Of a stretch of 6,643 nt of DNA, positions 6,185 to 6,643 are shown piece by piece. Position 1 is the stretch's first letter. The number at the start of each line of letters is the position of its first letter. The notes under the pieces were generated by a model. The model was given only the letters and a program-made list of their open reading frames with translations, did not search any database and was not told where the DNA came from. The stretch lies in assembly GCA_017935525.1 (NCBI GenBank), contig JAGBHJ010000154.1, positions 1 through 6,643 on the forward strand. Direction: 5' to 3'. Origin of the DNA: Clostridia bacterium (GTDB lineage Bacteria > Bacillota > Clostridia > HGM11327). The translations under genes and the position numbers were made by a program.

Positions 6185-6211
6185 ATCTCGTTCCTCCATT
6201 TTGTATTTTAT

Positions 6212-6297
6212 AAAAAGCACACAGCATCCCCTTGACAACGGGTACTCCTGTGTGCCATGCTCTCAAACTCACTTGCAGTACCTCTGTTTGGGGTACC
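6212..6297 (-). promoter_or_regulatory. Structured 5' leader with terminator-like hairpin (candidate attenuator)
   Basis: The leader between the promoter and the lipoprotein start is about 125 nt. On the minus strand GCACACAG (6248-6255) pairs perfectly with CTGTGTGC (6217-6224) and is followed at once by TTTTT (6212-6216), the form of an intrinsic terminator. Its loop has an inner CCC/GGG pair. Upstream, GGTACC (6292-6297) can pair with GGTACT (6277-6282) across a 9-nt loop. Alternatively, GGTACT can pair with AGTACC (6241-6246), which lies in the terminator loop; that would enclose the terminator's 5' arm. The two folds compete, as in attenuators and riboswitches. It does not match a riboswitch class I can name. 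Confidence 0.5.
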
Positions 6298-6317
6298 TAT
6301 TTACTTTTTACACCTCT

Positions 6318-6346
6318 ATTATACCACAACCGTTTTTTTTTGTCAA
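6318..6346 (-). promoter_or_regulatory. Perfect-consensus sigma-A promoter of the lipoprotein gene
   Basis: Read on the minus strand, TTGACA (6341-6346) and TATAAT (6318-6323) match consensus completely with a 17-bp spacer. The spacer includes a run of A residues on the minus strand (complement of 6333-6340). Transcription should begin near 6311, so the lipoprotein mRNA carries the long structured leader. Confidence 0.85.
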
Positions 6347-6424
6347 GTATTTGTTTGTAAATAATACGTTCATATTTTCAAGTAATGCTTTTTTCTTTTG
6401 CCGTTCTATCCCCCAGCCCCCTTG

Positions 6425-6432
6425 CATATGAT
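6425..6432 (+). promoter_or_regulatory. Possible sporulation (sigma-E-like) -10 element
   Basis: CATATGAT (6425-6432) resembles the sigma-E -10 consensus CATACAAT, and a weak TTCTATC (6404-6410) lies 14 bp upstream, where a sigma-E -35 would be. No sigma-A promoter was found in front of the downstream gene. The guess rests mostly on that gene looking sporulation-related; the -35 match is poor. Confidence 0.28.
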
Positions 6433-6474
6433 GCTACCAAGAGCAACAAATCAATTTTGAAAGGACATTCCACC

Positions 6475-6643
6475 ATGACAGATATAACCACAAAGACCCT
6501 GCGGTGCCAAAACGGCGTCATCCGTCAAAGCAGGCGGCTGGCTCTGGAAATGAGCTACGTTCTGCCCGACAATAAGCCACGCATCGTATCCGTTACGGAT
6601 ACACACGTAAGCCTTGCGGCCTCATCCGTTACCGTCAGCGGCG
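6475..6643 (+). CDS. Probable SPOCS (DUF3794) domain protein, N-terminal fragment
   Basis: Only the first 56 codons are in the window; the frame is open at the right edge. The ATG has AAAGGA (6460-6465) 9 nt upstream. The segment MSYVLPDNKPRI (26-37), followed by VSVTDTHVSLAASSVTVSG (38-56), follows the SPOCS/DUF3794 pattern: a strand, LPD-x-KP-x-I, then strands ending in a V-x-V-x-G turn. SPOCS domains occur in spore-coat morphogenetic proteins such as SipL of Clostridioides difficile, which binds SpoIVA, often in tandem and with a C-terminal LysM. The rest of the protein, including any LysM, is outside the window. It is divergent from the lipoprotein gene, with a spacer of about 290 bp between their start codons. 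Confidence 0.62.
   Translation, partial: MTDITTKTLRCQNGVIRQSRRLALEMSYVLPDNKPRIVSVTDTHVSLAASSVTVSG

Noticed and set aside
6185..6238. 18-codon N-terminal extension of the lipoprotein
   Set aside because: It would run through the leader hairpin and put polar residues before the signal peptide; the GGAGG at 6193-6197 points to the start at 6184.

Overview
The window looks like a chromosomal segment of a low- to mid-GC anaerobic, spore-forming Firmicute, most likely a gut-type Clostridia. The grounds are: an HPr-type phosphocarrier with the Ser46 region, a YtqA-type radical SAM protein, a type III glutamine synthetase, a probable SPOCS/DUF3794 sporulation gene at the right edge, strong AAGGAG-like ribosome binding sites, and several consensus sigma-A promoters (TTGACA, 17 bp, TATAAT). 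No mobile element, CRISPR array, tRNA or rRNA was seen.

Layout from left to right. Positions 61-339 (minus) encode an HPr-like protein with an altered active-site motif (His17 where Arg17 is expected). A tiny upstream reading frame precedes it and ends in an ATGA overlap with its start. A divergent AT-rich spacer holds promoters for both directions. Positions 609-2753 (plus) form a tight three-gene operon: a TtcA-like tRNA thiolase, TrmL (tRNA wobble 2'-O-methyltransferase) and a YtqA/YhcC-type radical SAM protein. All three plausibly act on the tRNA anticodon loop. The operon ends in a rho-independent terminator shared with a convergent gene.

Positions 2810-3211 (minus) encode an unrecognised small protein with one membrane segment. 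Positions 3301-5391 (minus) encode type III glutamine synthetase behind a perfect-consensus promoter; that promoter shows the annotated start should be at 5391, not at the longer open frame beginning at 5454. Positions 5546-6184 (minus) encode a lipoprotein with a Thr/Pro-rich tether and an unrecognised globular domain, followed by an 11-bp perfect terminator hairpin. Its roughly 125-nt 5' leader contains a terminator-like hairpin and competing helices, so it may be a transcription-attenuating regulatory RNA. Positions 6475-6643 (plus) begin a gene, cut by the window edge, whose N-terminus resembles a SPOCS (DUF3794) domain of spore-coat morphogenetic proteins.

The window is mostly housekeeping: translation fidelity, nitrogen assimilation, carbon-regulation phosphocarrier and envelope. 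The items most worth following up are the lipoprotein leader RNA, the anticodon-loop modification operon, and the HPr variant with its coupled small ORF. I see no clear evidence of a wholly new multi-gene system.
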